A stretch of 64,000 nt of DNA, taken from contig JAIUCV010000347.1 of the NCBI GenBank assembly GCA_026724425.1, forward strand, positions 124,001-188,000. Reading direction: 5' to 3'. Shown piece by piece: positions 39,616 through 52,018 of this stretch. The notes beneath the pieces were generated by a model. It worked only from the letters and a program-made list of their open reading frames with translations, did not search any database and was not told the origin of the DNA. A program made the translations under genes and the position numbers. The DNA comes from Erythrophleum ivorense (Eukaryota; Streptophyta; Magnoliopsida; Fabales; Fabaceae). The first letter of the stretch is position 1. Every line of letters begins with the position of its first letter.

Positions 39616-40665
39616 GTAGAGCAAATTAGACATTTTTTAAAATTTTGTTGAAATTATATAAATTTTTTTATTTTTAAAATATACACAAACTTTTCTTAAA
39701 ATAAAAGGTTATATTAAATTTTGTTTAATTTTAATTTTTTATCAAAATGCCCTCCATTTAATTTTTTAATTAAAAAATATATATTTAGATTACTAAAAAG
39801 TATTCTAGTCCAAAAAATAAATTAAATTAAATAAAGAAGGTTTATATATTTTTTAAAGATAAATAAATACAACAACAACAACAAAGCCTTTTCCCACTAA
39901 GTAGGATCGATTATATAGATCAATCGACACCATAAACACCTATCGTAAATCATATTTTTAAATAAATTATTTAAATCTAAATCTCTCTTAATAATTTCTC
40001 CTATAATTTTTCTTGGTCTTTCTCTACCTCTAATTATTGGACTATTCTTCATTTTATCTACTCTCCTAATTAGGCTTCTACAGGTCTCCTCCTCATATGA
40101 TCAAACCATCTAAGTCTCGATTCTACAATCTTTTTCACAATAAGCGCAACTTCCACCTTCTCTCTAATGCATTCATTTCTAATCCTATCTCGTCTAATAT
40201 GTCCACTCATCTAAGGCAACATTCTCATCTCTGCAACATTGAACTTATTCTCTTATTGGCTTTTTATTACCCAACACTCAATTCCATGCAACATTGCAAG
40301 TCTTATAACTGTGCGATAGAATTTATCCTTAAATTTGAATGGTATTCTTCTATCACAAATAACACCCGAAACACTCCCCCATTTCATCTACTCTGCTTGA
40401 ATCTTATGCTTTACATCTTCTTCTATTTTCTCGTTATGTTATATGATGGATCCAAGATACTTAAATCGTGTAACTTGTGATATGATATGTTCTCCAATTT
40501 TTACTTCTGCATTAGAAGTGATATGTCTCTTACTAAACATACACTCCACGTACTCTGTTTTACTTCTATTTAAACAAAATTCATGAGCTTCCAAAACTAG
40601 ATAAATATATATATATATATATAATTTCAACAAAACTCATAAATATTTATATAATTTACTCTTAA
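39616..40665. mobile_element. Foldback MITE (family B copy 2) interrupted by a LINE insertion
   Basis: The left part (39,616-39,865) contains TTTTGTTGAAATTATATAAA; its complementary end ATAATTTCAACAAAACTCAT appears only at 40,620-40,640, after the LINE. The MITE was therefore in place before the LINE arrived. Confidence 0.55.
39866..40599 (-). mobile_element. 5'-truncated RTE-like LINE 3' end (734 bp) with target duplication
   Basis: GATAAATA flanks it at 39,858-39,865 and 40,600-40,607. On - the sequence encodes the end of a LINE reverse transcriptase: HEFCLNRSKTEYVECMFSKR, then VKIGEHIISQVTRFKYLGSI, a frame change, IECWVIKSQ, and KKIVESRLRWFDHMRRRPVE. It ends in (TTG)n (AACAACAAC on +, near 39,871), as plant RTE-type LINEs do. 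Stops and frameshifts show it is dead on arrival or decayed. The + strand open stretch at 40,097-40,480 is only its antisense. Confidence 0.85.
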
Positions 40666-41822
40666 TTTTAGGTTCACACTTTTACCACTATTGCATGTGG
40701 AGCTTGTTTCCGAGGAGTAAGAGAAAACAAATCTACGAAGGCAAGGAACTCAACTCTGAAATGAAAACTTGGACAATCATCCAGTGACATTTTAAAATCA
40801 CATTAGCATTCTTAACAGGTCAATTATCACCCAATAAACTCACTATCTTTCTGTGCTCTAAATTTTCCCATTTTTCGTTATTTGGGCTCTTAAGTAATGT
40901 TTTTTTCATTTCTTAATTTATTTTCATTATAGTACTCCCTAGTATACTGAAATCATAAGAAAAAGAGTGAATTACCAGTACTCCCCAAGCGGCAGATTCC
41001 TTTTTCATTTTTCAGGCAATATCAGATTTTGAATTGAAAAAAATTTTCAAATCTGGCACTAGTACTAATATAATTTACTAATCTAAATCAGTGGCGTAAA
41101 ATTATTGTTACCAAATTTTTTAATAAAATTGTTTAAATATTTTTTTAAATTTAATTATAAAATGCTAAGTTGTAAAAATTATACATTTATCATATTTTAA
41201 AAATTTGTTATATAAAACTCCAGAATTGTTTTCTGAATTTCCTATGGTGGACAGGTACGAAAGGTCTTTTGTGTTGTTGATGGAGCAAAAGGCAAAAGAA
41301 AATAATTTTAACTTGAAGTACTTGAAACTCATAATGCGTGAATTATTTTGAGATGGGACTTGTGTGATAACTTCGCATCTTCTATATATATTTTTAATTT
41401 CAGAGAGATAAGAGAAAATTGAGGAAGTAAGTGAAAGAAAGGAAAAAAAATTGAGTTTTATATACACTTTTATCTTCTTGTGTTACACAAATTTATAAAA
41501 AATTTATAAAAAATTAGAGAATCATTTCTATCATTGGGTTTTATTTGGATAAGAAGAGATTAAAAGGATTAACAAAGTACGAGTGGATGCATCATGAAAC
41601 GTTGAGTGCCAGAATCATATGATATAAAAGGAGTATGGATGTTACCTGAGATTCCTTGAAGTCTCTTTCATTTTATTTTATTTGTTTATATTTTGTTGTT
41701 GTTGTTATTATTATTATTTTAGAATGGAACTAAAGTGAAACTTCAAGGATCTGTTTCAATATAAAATGGAAGGAGAGAACTGGGAATGACATATAACATT
41801 TATGGTTAATGGTTTTGTGGTA
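40666..41822. other. Intergenic AT-rich region
   Basis: No gene recognised on either strand between the LINE/MITE nest and the Helitron terminus. Confidence 0.4.
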
Positions 41823-41938
41823 ACTAGCTAAGTCCCGTGCATCGCATAGGGTGGGTAATTTTTTTTAATTGAAGTGAAAATACATATAAGTATATTTAAT
41901 TCAAGGAAAAAGGTCTATATTAATAAACTTATTGAATA

Positions 41939-41958
41939 TATATATATATATATATATA
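41939..41958. repeat. (TA)n microsatellite
   Basis: About ten TA units, inside the Helitron 3' end. Confidence 0.9.
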
Positions 41959-42080
41959 AACTTGGCGATAGTATTAAAACAGGACAAGAAAAAAAATTTT
42001 ACAATAAAATAATAGAGTTAGGAGAAGAGTCATCATTTTTAGTATAATATATAATTTTGAGGTTGCATATGAAAAATATA

Positions 42081-42400
42081 AGAAATATATTTCATAGTAA
42101 GGTAAGAAATAGAAGTACATGCACATAGGAGGAGAAGTAACTTACATAATTTATCCAATCAAAGCATGATAGGAAAAAAAAAAAAAGGATTCAAAGTTAT
42201 GGGAGAGTGTCATGGGAGAATGATCCAAACATAATTTACCTAGTCATAAGAAATATATTGCATAATAGGGTAAGGAACAAAAGTAGATTCCTATAGGGCA
42301 AAAGATAACTCACATAATTTACCATAGCAAAATATGATCAAAACAAAAAGGATTAGCAAAGTCATTGCAAAGTGTCATAGGTGAATGATTCCAAAAGTGA
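42081..42400. repeat. Diverged tandem duplication, about 168-bp unit, in the Helitron 3' subterminal region
   Basis: AGAAATATATTTCATAGTAA at 42,081 recurs as AGAAATATATTGCATAATAG at 42,249. Both are followed in order by GGTAAG, CATAATTTA, an A-rich run, GGATT and GTGTCAT with GAATGAT. Non-coding. Confidence 0.7.
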
Positions 42401-42476
42401 AATAGCTATGGAAAGTGTTTAATTATAAAGGATAATGGTATAAATTAATTAGACAAAATAGTTAATGAAGTTTTTC

Positions 42477-45097
42477 CTACTCCACAACTTTAAAAGGCTT
42501 TGTTGCAGAAAATTGTGAGGTGCTAATGTCAAACAATCTAAGAATTTTTGTTTTAGATATTGATCTCTTAGCACTTAGTTTCTTCATTGTGCTCATCGGT
42601 TCTAATGTGGAGAGCAAGGAGACTGGGAGGTCATCTAAATCCATGTGATTAACTGAGGTGTCATGAGATGATGTGTTCTTAATGGTAGGGGAAAGATCAT
42701 TTTCATTTTCTGCCATGAACGATGTTGTGTCCTAGTGAGGTATGGGACAAGAAAGAAAGTAACAATGAATTACATTTGCATTAAAAGAAATAATTTTGAG
42801 GGTATAATTGAAATAAGTTGTATACCAATTCAAACCCAATGCTTAGTGGAGGTGGCAGGTGAGAAAAATTCGAAGTTGATCCTTGATCACATTTGAATGG
42901 CTAATAAATGAACATGAAATTCATGGTTAGTGTGATGTGAATCAATATTTAAGTTAAAATGAAATTAATATATATGTGACCTCATTGCTTGATAGGATGA
43001 ATTGGGCCATAAACTCTTCGTTATCACTGATCTTGGCAACAACATAGCTTGAATAATGTCTTTGTAGGATGTTATGAGTTATCTTGATGTTAATAAAAAA
43101 TTTCTTTCCCACTAATTCATTGAGTTCACATGGAAATGGATAATGTCATCCTTCCTAGAAGTTTGAAAGTGAAGGGACTAGAAAAATAAAAAGATATGGG
43201 AGATAAAGGGTCGAATGTTGTGTTAGATGGTACTAAGTAATTTTATGTTTGACTATATGGGAATGCCTTGAAGACAAAGCAAGTAGCAGTTGAAATCTAT
43301 GTTTGAAAATTTATAAACAAGATTTAGAATTATAATAAAGGGAAAAATAAATTGTCATGAAGGAATATTATATATATGAGAAGTAGTATTAGTGGGTAGG
43401 AATTAAATATTTTTAATTTCTCTTTTGTTCTCTTCTTACAAGATATATACTAAATAATTATGCCTAATTCATTATTAAAACTTTGTTATATGGGTACGTT
43501 TGATTAGAAGGGAATATGATGATCTAAGTGATTGTAAAAGATTGTTGATGATATATGGGGAAAATTACAAGAAGTTGAATTAGTGGAACCTGACAAAGTC
43601 TTTGTTGCAGGTCCTGTGTTAGTTTATGAAGTAATTTCACTACAATATCATTGAAGAATATAATTGATGTTGTTCCAATGTTGTCCATTATAGTGAAATG
43701 AAGTTTATACCTATTTATAATAAGTAAATGGAAAAAATAAAGATTACACGATTGAGTAAAAAACTACTATAAAATAAGGAGGCAATAAAATTAAAAAAAG
43801 TTGGACAATAAGATAGAGAAATTGTTGTACATGGGGATGATGATAGTTGGTGAATTTTTGCATTTTGGACAAACATTTTTATCATTTTGCACCTTGACCT
43901 TACTCTGGCACTTGTTACACACGTCATATACCCATTCAAAATTAGTTTCAATCTTTTGGATGGTGCCTAAGATGATGCATGTTGAGGGCTGCAGAAGATT
44001 CAAGTTAGAAGTATACTATTTGTTATTTTTTTGGTTGTGAAGTAAAAAATAAAAAAAAGTGATTAGAAAACTGGAATTTAAATCTTAGTTAGCTGAAGAA
44101 GTTGGAAGATGGACATTTTGTTGGGCATAGTGAGAAAATCTTCATCGCGTGTCTGAGAGGATTAGGTTGAAAGTTGACTAGAGTGTTGAATGATTAGTTA
44201 TGGTGATGAAGAATGGTTGAAAGTTGAAGTTAGAATGCCCAAAATATTAGAATTAGTTAGGAAGTAATTAGTAAAATGATAGCCAAAATTGTTGGTAAAA
44301 TCAAACCTTTCTAGCATTTGTTAGACTTTATGGATCTTTGGATTGAAAAGCATTCTTGCAATGTTCCAGGAGGTCAAAAGTTGCATTTGATCTAAAATAG
44401 TAGTTAAGATATTTAAAATAGATGTAACAAATTAATAAGATAGTTTTGTTGGTAGGATAAACAAATTTTTTATAAAGTAGTATAGGAAGTTGAGCGATAC
44501 TATTGTATGATTGGATTCTTACAAGATGGCAAATTACTATGACAGTGTGATATATGTGTTGTTGAATATATTGAGAAGCAAGTGTGGTAGATTCACAAAA
44601 CAAGATGCATTGGATGATGTTATTGCTAATTGACATGTGAAGAGAAAAGTAGTTATTATTTAATATAGTCACTAGACATATAAGAAATGAAAAGAAAGAA
44701 CTGGATGAATGGCCATGAGTAACCTGTTGTCTCTGATAATGATGGAATTTTTTTTGTTTGCAACTCCATCCCATGAGAATGTGTCTAAAGTGCCAATGCT
44801 ATTAAGCTGTCCAATAACATTAGGAAAAAATATTAGTCATTGGTGTAATTAATAATGAATAGTGTAGTAGTTTATAAGGAATGATGGTCATTGGTGGAAT
44901 GATATTTTTAAACCTATAAACATGTCAGGTGGTGCTTTTCTTTGTAGGATGTCCACAATTGGAATGAAATCAAAGTGATATGTGGGGATATTTGTAGTAC
45001 AAGCTTCTACATGGGTGCTACGATTGAAGGTGACTCCAAGAAGAACATGCTCAGGGAGTTTATCTGCTATGGATTGAGTGGTTGTTGTACTGTCCAT
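42477..45097 (-). pseudogene. RPA-like single-strand-DNA-binding gene of the Helitron
   Basis: Exon-like blocks on - read as replication protein A 70-kDa-like subunits. At 45,097-44,880: MDSTTTTQSIADKLPEHVLL and IPTYHFDFIPIVDILQR (DUF223/OB-fold start). At about 44,820-44,700: NVIGQLNSIGTLDTFSWDGV then ANKKNSIIIRDN. At 44,003-43,800: TIQKIETNFEWVYDVCNKCQ with a C-X2-C-X13-C-X2-C zinc ribbon ending VCPKCKN. At about 43,150-42,985: FPCELNELVGKKFFINIKIT and YVVAKISDNEEFM. At 42,716-42,477: an acidic, Lys/Ser-rich tail, MDLDDLPVSLLSTLEPMSTM. Plant Helitrons often carry such genes beside Rep/Hel. Exon borders were not all resolved and frame breaks may exist; I call it a pseudogene, but a spliced, partly intact gene cannot be excluded. 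Confidence 0.75.
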
Positions 45098-46730
45098 AGT
45101 CGTATGACTCTAACTCTAATTCTTCATGTTTCTTTAGTTGCATCAACATCCTTGATGAAGTCATAACTTGGTGCATCCATTTTTGTATGTTGTAAGAAAA
45201 AAAATAAAGGGAGTAATAGATAAGGTAGGAGTGTCATAAGTAATAAATAAAGATTTAATGGTTAACATGAGGAGACAATTAAATTTTTAAAAGGAACAGT
45301 AGTAAACACAATGCATAAAATGAGTAGTAGGATTTTGGTTTAGAAAACTCATATGTCAATGAAATGGAAGTAAATCTATGGAAGAAAGTATGTTGTGTGA
45401 GTGGCATTAATCTATGAGAACAAATGTTGTTTAAACAATGTATAAAAGTGGAGAAAAGGTGAAGATTTGCACAATAAAGAAAAGGTAGTAAAAAGCTAAT
45501 ATTTGTTAAGATTAAAAATACCAAATTGAACAAAATGTTAAACACACAAAGGATAAATAGCTTAGAAAAAGTGGGAGAAAATTAGAAGTTAAAAACTTTG
45601 GAAGTTGAAAGTGTGAATAAACAATTAAAATGTAATATATAACATAACGCAATTGGAGGAAAAGATGTTGTAATGAGCGAAAATAAAGTAATACATGGTA
45701 AAATATGGTTAGCTTTGCAAAGATCTTCAAGGTTTTAAGGAAGGTGCTAACCAGATTTGTAGAGAAAAGCTGTTAGAGAAGAAAGGAAACAAAAGTTGTG
45801 GAAAGAAATGAAATGGAGATGAATAAGAGAGTGCAAACCATTTGTTTAAATAAATGATGAAGCATGTTGATGATTCTCAAGGTTATTAGTGATTTGGTTT
45901 GGTATCAGTCTAATCAATATGATGACTGTGGCATAGAGTTAAAAATGATAGTAATATTAAGATTAAGAAGTAAAGATATATTAAATGCCAGCAATACAAT
46001 TTGAGAGAAGAAAATTGTTTATTATAGTTGAGATGAATTTTTTTAAGCAAAAAAGGTAATGTCAAATCAATGAATGATACTTGTTTTGTAGAGTTAAAAT
46101 CCATCGTTGATATGAAGTATTGGCATTGCGGTTGTTTTGTTTGATGAGTGACAGCAATTAGGGTAGGAAAGTGTATGTATTTATTAGTGTGTAGTGTAAT
46201 GCTGTTCATGGAAATTAAAGGGAAAGTTATATAGTACCAGGGATGAAGTAGGGAAAGAAGAAACAATATAAGTAAGGCCTTTATTGTAACAAATGCAAAT
46301 TATATTAATGCACTATAGAATGTTCAATAAGAAAATATAGTAAAAGAAGTATTGTATCAAATTTTAAATTAAGAGAACATTTTTGTAGAAACGTGAAAAG
46401 TTTAGAAAGGTTAAGCAGACAAACATAGCGTATAATGAGTAGACTTGTTTATTCCTTTGCTACTCTTGAAGCTTGTTAGTATTTGAGTAAAGACTTTATA
46501 GGTTTAAAACTTTTATGTCTTTTAAATTTATTGGGAAAAAAATGATAGGTCTAACAATATGGTGCCATGTTCATGGAGCATCCATTTCAATTTTTACAAT
46601 ATAGAGTAAGAGAAAGAGTAAAAGAAAATTGTTGTAGTTAAAGACATAAGAGATATATAACACAATTAATATGCAATGAATAGGGGTATAAAAGATGTTT
46701 TTTTTATTGGATTAGGCAAAGGAGAAAAAA

Positions 46731-46799
46731 ATACATATATATATATGTATATATATATAGACACACACACATACACACATAATATATATATATATATAT
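46731..46799. repeat. Compound (TA)n/(CA)n microsatellite
   Basis: A TA run, a short CACACACAC/CATACACACA block, and another TA run. Confidence 0.9.
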
Positions 46800-48359
46800 T
46801 TATATGTTGAAATATGAACTTGTAGTGTTACCTTAGATTGGATGTAAAATCGTGCAATAAAAAAGGTGAGGGACATATGCAATAACCGATTGGGATGCTG
46901 GTTACCTCATGTAATAAGGATACAAAATGATGACTTCTTAACTTTAAAGCTGTATATAAATGACGAGATAAGTGTAGTTGAACAAATGGAAGCTATAATA
47001 ATAATTTATATGCTCCTACATTTGTGGCCTCAAGTTCTAGTATAGTTACATCACTAGTCACAAGGGCGATATACTTGGGAAATTAAGGAATAAAACAATG
47101 CAAATGGGAAGTTGCAATTTATCATGCAAATAAAAATTTGGTTCAATAAATCCTGTAAGCTTAAGCAACATGATTGTAATTGTAGGCAAAATACATTAAT
47201 GACAAATTCTATATAGTTACACTATTTCATAAATGTATAACATCTAGAGTTTTCAAATGTCTTCCAAGAATTGATGAATGCTATCAACCAAGGAATATCG
47301 TTAATCTGAATAACTCTAATAATGTTTCAAGTTGTTATTTTGTAATACAAATAACCTATGATTGTTTTAGGCTTAATGTACAATCACTTCAAGGGAAAGA
47401 GGATAATGTTGAATATTTAGGAAGTAAAAATATATGGGAACTAATATTTAGAAGAGTAAACGAACTCAGCTAATAAAACAAAGTATCTTGGAAGGATAAG
47501 AAATCATAGTATATTATACAAGAGCAAAAAAAGTAAGAGAAGTATATGTTATAGGTGTAAGGACCCTATCTTGAAGTTCAAAATGCTTCTAGGAAAAATG
47601 TATCTACAAATGGTATCTTGATGAATAGTTCTACCCACATGCATAACTTTAATGAAGTATTAGTTATTGAAAAGGAAAAAACAAACATCTAATAGTTCAA
47701 ATAAACAATATGCACATATAATAGCATATTTTATAGATGGGTTATCTTAAAGACCTGAGAGAATAATACGTCTCCTCTAGCTAAGAAAATATAGTGATTA
47801 TGCATAGTGAGTCCTAGGAAGGCCTGCAAACAACTTGGACAAAAAAAAAAACACGGTATATGATACTTGATTTTGTAAGAACAATACTTTGCAAAGGAAT
47901 GTGAACTTTGTGGTGAGTCCTGAGTATTAGCCATTTTTTAGATTAAAGCCATTTGAGTGCCAACCAGATTTTAGCTCCTTTAAAGAAACAATGGAAAATT
48001 AAAGATCTTTGTAAATTTTGAATGATGAACTGCCAACCAAAGATCAGATTGTCCAAAGAAATAATGCATAATTAAAGACTTCTCCAAAGTCAGAAAGATG
48101 AACAATATGTTTATGTAATTGGATTTGAGTAACACAATAAACATAATAGTCTTATAGAAGATTGACTTTGGAGTTACATCAACAAAGCAAATGAGGATAT
48201 CAAATATCATAGAAGTAAAAGCATATTGCATCATAGCGTGAACAGGGTAAAGATACACATGTAAATGCTACTATATCAATAAATGATGCAAGGGAGAAAG
48301 AATCCCAGTCAAAATAATTTAAGGCAAAAATGGAATATTGATAGAAGGGTCAATACAAT

Positions 48360-48706
48360 CATAGGAATTACATAGGAATCATTTGGCAATAGGTAAATGA
48401 AAACATCATGTTGTAAGCCCTAATGTTGGCCAAGAATTGCTTAGACGCTTCAAACTCCTTATTGAAGAAAATATTATGTAAATATTAGGGAGGAGCCTAA
48501 AGAAGAGGCAATTGAAGTTTCCCTTGGGGGCAACATAACGAAAAAGCCATTATTGAAAGGTTAGAGCTCCTTTTGGTCCTCTCATTAAACCACATTTTAA
48601 AACTACAATGAAAACAAACATAATCAACATCTCCCTCATCCAAATAATCTAAGAAAGGGAAAGAAAAGATAGACAACAAAGTATTTGGCATGTGTGTGAA
48701 GAGCAA
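48360..48706 (-). pseudogene. Helitron Rep/Hel N-terminal zinc-finger exon remnant
   Basis: On - it reads FLDYLDEGDVDYVCFHCSFK, MWFNERTKRSS, FSLCCPQGKLQLPLL, a stop, then APP, YLHNIFFNKEFEASKQFLAN and IRAYNMMFSFT. This is the conserved plant Helitron pattern (LGxxxxxCxxCxAxxWxxE ... FxxCCxxGKVxLPxL ... LLxxxxxxSKxFxxNIRxYNxxFxFTSMG). Cysteines of the C-X2-C and CC pairs remain. The stop after LPLL and the loss of sequence after FSFT mark decay. It lies upstream (in gene sense) of the RPA-like gene, as expected for one Helitron. Confidence 0.85.
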
Positions 48707-49591
48707 TTACATTAAAGGAAGAAATGACAAGTTAAGTTTGAAAGGGTGTACCATGAGGAATAACAGCTACATAACTAATATTTGGTGTATTGCATTCTTG
48801 ATAATTTGTTATATATTAATGACCATGAAGGGTGGGGGGAAAATAAGAAAAAATGATAGGTATGAGAATGCAAATATTGTTACCACTTTGATCAATGTCA
48901 GAAGCAATGTGGCTTTGGGTAATGACAATAGAAGGTGTGTGTGGGTCACTATCTTTGCAATCTAGGGAAAATGTGATCAAGCATGAGTTAGCAGCAAATG
49001 AAAATAATATGAAAAGAAGTAAAATAAGAGAATGAAATACCAGTGTATTACACAAGATCAAATTGGTGGTTAAATTTGATAGCAAAGTTGGTAATATTCC
49101 TCAAAGTTTGTCAATGTCCCTGATTAGATCTTAGAAAAGACGTAGAGCTATTGGTTCCTTTTGAGGGAATGTGTTGGTTGTATAGAATCTTAGTTGATTG
49201 TGATTTGCAAAATTGCTAAGAGTGTTTAGTGATATGTAGACTAGGACTTGGCAAGCTACAACCTAATAAGGAAGTAGGGGGTTAAAAAAGATTAGAGGTA
49301 TAGACAAAATAGACAACGATTGACAAAAAGGACATAACATGAGACAAACCATCAATAACTGGAAAGTGTAGTGACAATTGAGAATTGTTAAAGGACCAAA
49401 TAGTTCTATATGATACTTTACCCTTAAGTTGAATACTAGAAAAAGAAAATGAAGGAGTTGGCTCAGTTGCTTTTAACAATTATTAAGTTAAGAAGTTTAA
49501 AAAGCTAGTGGATATAAGAAAATGGTCATATGTAAAACCTTGGATTATTGATATTCCCATGAGAGATATTGAAGGTTTGGGTCATTGTGTT

Positions 49592-50160
49592 CTAACATAT
49601 CTCATTCATTGAGGTCCTAGGACAAAATTGTTGAGTGGAACAATCATCATAGTTATGATTTTGAGCCATTTGTTTGATTGCAAGTATCCTTTCACTCTTT
49701 CGACCAGTATGGCATGATGAGGTCCTTGAAAGACAAATGTTTTCATCTGTTGTTGTTTGACATATCTCACTCAATGAGGTCCCAGGACAAAATTGTTGAG
49801 CAAAACAATCATCATAGTTATGATTTTGAGCCATTTGTTTGATTATAAGTATCTTTTCACTCTTTCGACCAGTATGGCATAATGGGGTCCTTGAAAGACA
49901 AATGGTTTCATCTGTTGTATATGTGTGAAGATCTTGATCACATTCCCCATTGAAATTAGGATTTGCTATCATCTACTGGATTGAAAGCATTCGCTTAGAG
50001 GTTTGACTTTTCTTGCTCAAGGGAGTCTTTGGATCACATGCATTTCTACCCATTGAAGTTGCATCAAAATCTTAAGGAGAAATTAAAGTGAAATTAGAGC
50101 TCTGGGTCATTCCCTTAATTGCAAGTAGTCTCTTAGAACTTCGACCTTTCCTTATATATG
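49592..50160 (-). pseudogene. Repeat-containing N-terminal coding remnant of the Helitron gene
   Basis: On - about 190 codons stay nearly open (two stops). Two in-frame copies of a 55-codon unit (165-bp offset: 49,596 and 49,761) read ICLSRTPLCHTGRKSEKILI then IKQMAQNHNYDDC and QQFCPGTS with small changes. Upstream are more degenerate relatives: GRSSKRLLAIKGMTQ and CDPKTPLSKKSQTSKRMLSI. I do not recognise a named domain. Position ahead of the zinc-finger exon suggests the basic N-terminus of the Rep/Hel protein (inference). Confidence 0.55.
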
Positions 50161-51137
50161 AATTAACTACAATTAATGGGAGTAAGAACTTAAATGTATT
50201 TGCAAACAAATTAATCAAAAAAATATTTTTAACTCAATTATAGGGTTAAATATTAAAGTTGCAAAAAGGATTTCAACATAACTAAAGTTATTGCAAGAAG
50301 ATTTTAATATGATAATATCAATATAGTAGAGAGGATTTCAACACCACAGATAGATTATACATTGTAGATTCAAATGAAAATTGAAAATTTGATAACTTTA
50401 AGGTAAATAATTAGAGATTTTTTTTCCTTTTTGACAATAAATTGTATATTCAATTGGGAATTGAACTCAAGTGTAAAACTCCCAAAAGGAAATCTATAAG
50501 ATACATGGAAAGAAATAAAAAGGGATAAGCAACAATTAAAGGAGAAACAAAGGAAGGTAGATTCAATTTAAGTTGATAAATGCATAATTATTTGATAAGA
50601 TATTATAATTATTCATTACAAAAGAGATCCAAAAGTGAACATATATAATGCCCAATTTTTTTAGTATCATACTTGAAAAAAAAAAAAGAAGAAAAATTTT
50701 GTAGTGAACAAAGTGAATATCGGACATGATTGATAAATTAAGGTAACAAATATGACGAACCACCCACACGCATAAGAAATGCAATGGACAAAACAATTAG
50801 ACGAATGAAAGAATAGTGGAGGAAAATCAGTGGCATAGGCGCACTACTAGTATCTCGGTGAGTGCTGTCTTCCATTAATGGATTATGCAGAAGTTCCATA
50901 TTCTAAGCAAGTGAAGGTGGAACCCTTGGCATGCCTCCACAAATGATGCAAGCAATGAACTTAGGAACCACGTACAGAAATCTGGAGGTTTATGAAGGAA
51001 GATGAAGAGATGGAGAAACAGCTGATGAGAAGGGAGAGACAATGGGGAGGAGCGAATTTAATAGAAATTTTAGGCTGATGGAGGAAGACATAAACATGGA
51101 GTAAGGGATGAATAGGGGCAAAGCAAATTAAACAGTA

Positions 51138-51217
51138 GAGAAGAACAAGGCAGAGGTGGGACTAAAAGGGAAGATGAGAGAAGAACGAGGCAGGGGTGGG
51201 AATAAAAGGGAAGATGG
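51138..51217. repeat. Tandem duplication, 40-bp purine-rich unit
   Basis: AAGAACAAGGCAGAGGTGGG at 51,141 recurs as AAGAACGAGGCAGGGGTGGG at 51,181, both followed by an A-rich AAAAGGGAAGATG. Confidence 0.9.
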
Positions 51218-52018
51218 GAGATACTATAGTGGATGGGACAAGGAAGAGTTGCTACCCACAGAAGAAAAAAGTAGCGGAGGAAAAAAAAAATTTAATAAAA
51301 AAAGGAAAGAGGGAAAGACACTGTAGTGGATCGGACGTTATGAATATAATTTATATTCTTAAAATTATTCTTTTTCATTCCTTCCATAATTATATTTCTT
51401 TTATATTTTGTATATCAAACTACTGGTTCCACAAAGAAGACAAAGGCCGCGATAGTCAAAAAATTCAAGGAAGAATATTCTAAATTAGTGTAGTAAGTCC
51501 AAAAAGGTGGATGATTTTATGTTGTCAGAGCATATGCTCTTTAATTATGTCTTGATTAATTATTAAATATTATTAAATATAAAATAATGAGTGCACACGG
51601 AACAGGAGCAAATGAACAGAAAGGAAAAGCACGGGTTTTATAACAGTAAGGATTGATTGCAAAATGAATCCGTTAGGAGTTTAGATCTTTTATTTTTTCT
51701 TTAGGGATTACAAATTTTAAATACAAATGTGAAAGTCATATCTATAATAAAAAGATTTTTAATTAAGAAAAAATTATATTTGAAAAATTTTAAATATATA
51801 GTATAATTAAAATTTTTAAGGTATAATTTTTTTATAGCTACAATTTTTATTTTTACAGTTACATTTTTTTTCACACTTTAAATTTGTAACCCGTAAACAA
51901 ATAATGCTAAAAAAATCTAACTGCACCTTCTTTACTCTCTGATATTAATGGAGAAGATCTCTTATGGTAGTAATTAACCCAACCTAACTAAGGCTTTAAA
52001 AGTTAAAATTATGTGTAT

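Larger units (their letters stand above)
41823..51300 (-). mobile_element. Large decayed Helitron carrying RPA-like and Rep/Hel remnants (right limit approximate)
   Basis: Read on -, the 3' terminus at 41,823 is CTAGT (fits CTRRT) followed by T, preceded six bases upstream by a hairpin-forming CCCTATGCGATGCACGGG, as in plant Helitrons. Inside are an RPA-like single-strand-binding gene (45,097-42,477) and a zinc-finger exon of a Helitron Rep/Hel protein (48,660-48,360), both on -. I did not find the HUH Rep core or the PIF1-like helicase motifs by eye, so much of the main gene is lost or too diverged. The 5' terminus (TC) was not identified; about 51.0-51.5 kb is a guess. Helitrons move by rolling-circle replication and leave no target duplication. 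Confidence 0.75.

Noticed and set aside
40097..40480. 127-codon open stretch on +
   Set aside because: It is the antisense of the LINE reverse-transcriptase tail, which reads clearly on -.
44328..44774. 148-codon open stretch on -
   Set aside because: Only the first part overlaps the RPA-like block, in a different frame; the rest is intron-like AT-rich sequence.
46800..48300. Helitron helicase core (GKT, WDEAPM-type motifs) on -
   Set aside because: I translated several parts by eye and found no convincing match, so I did not annotate it.
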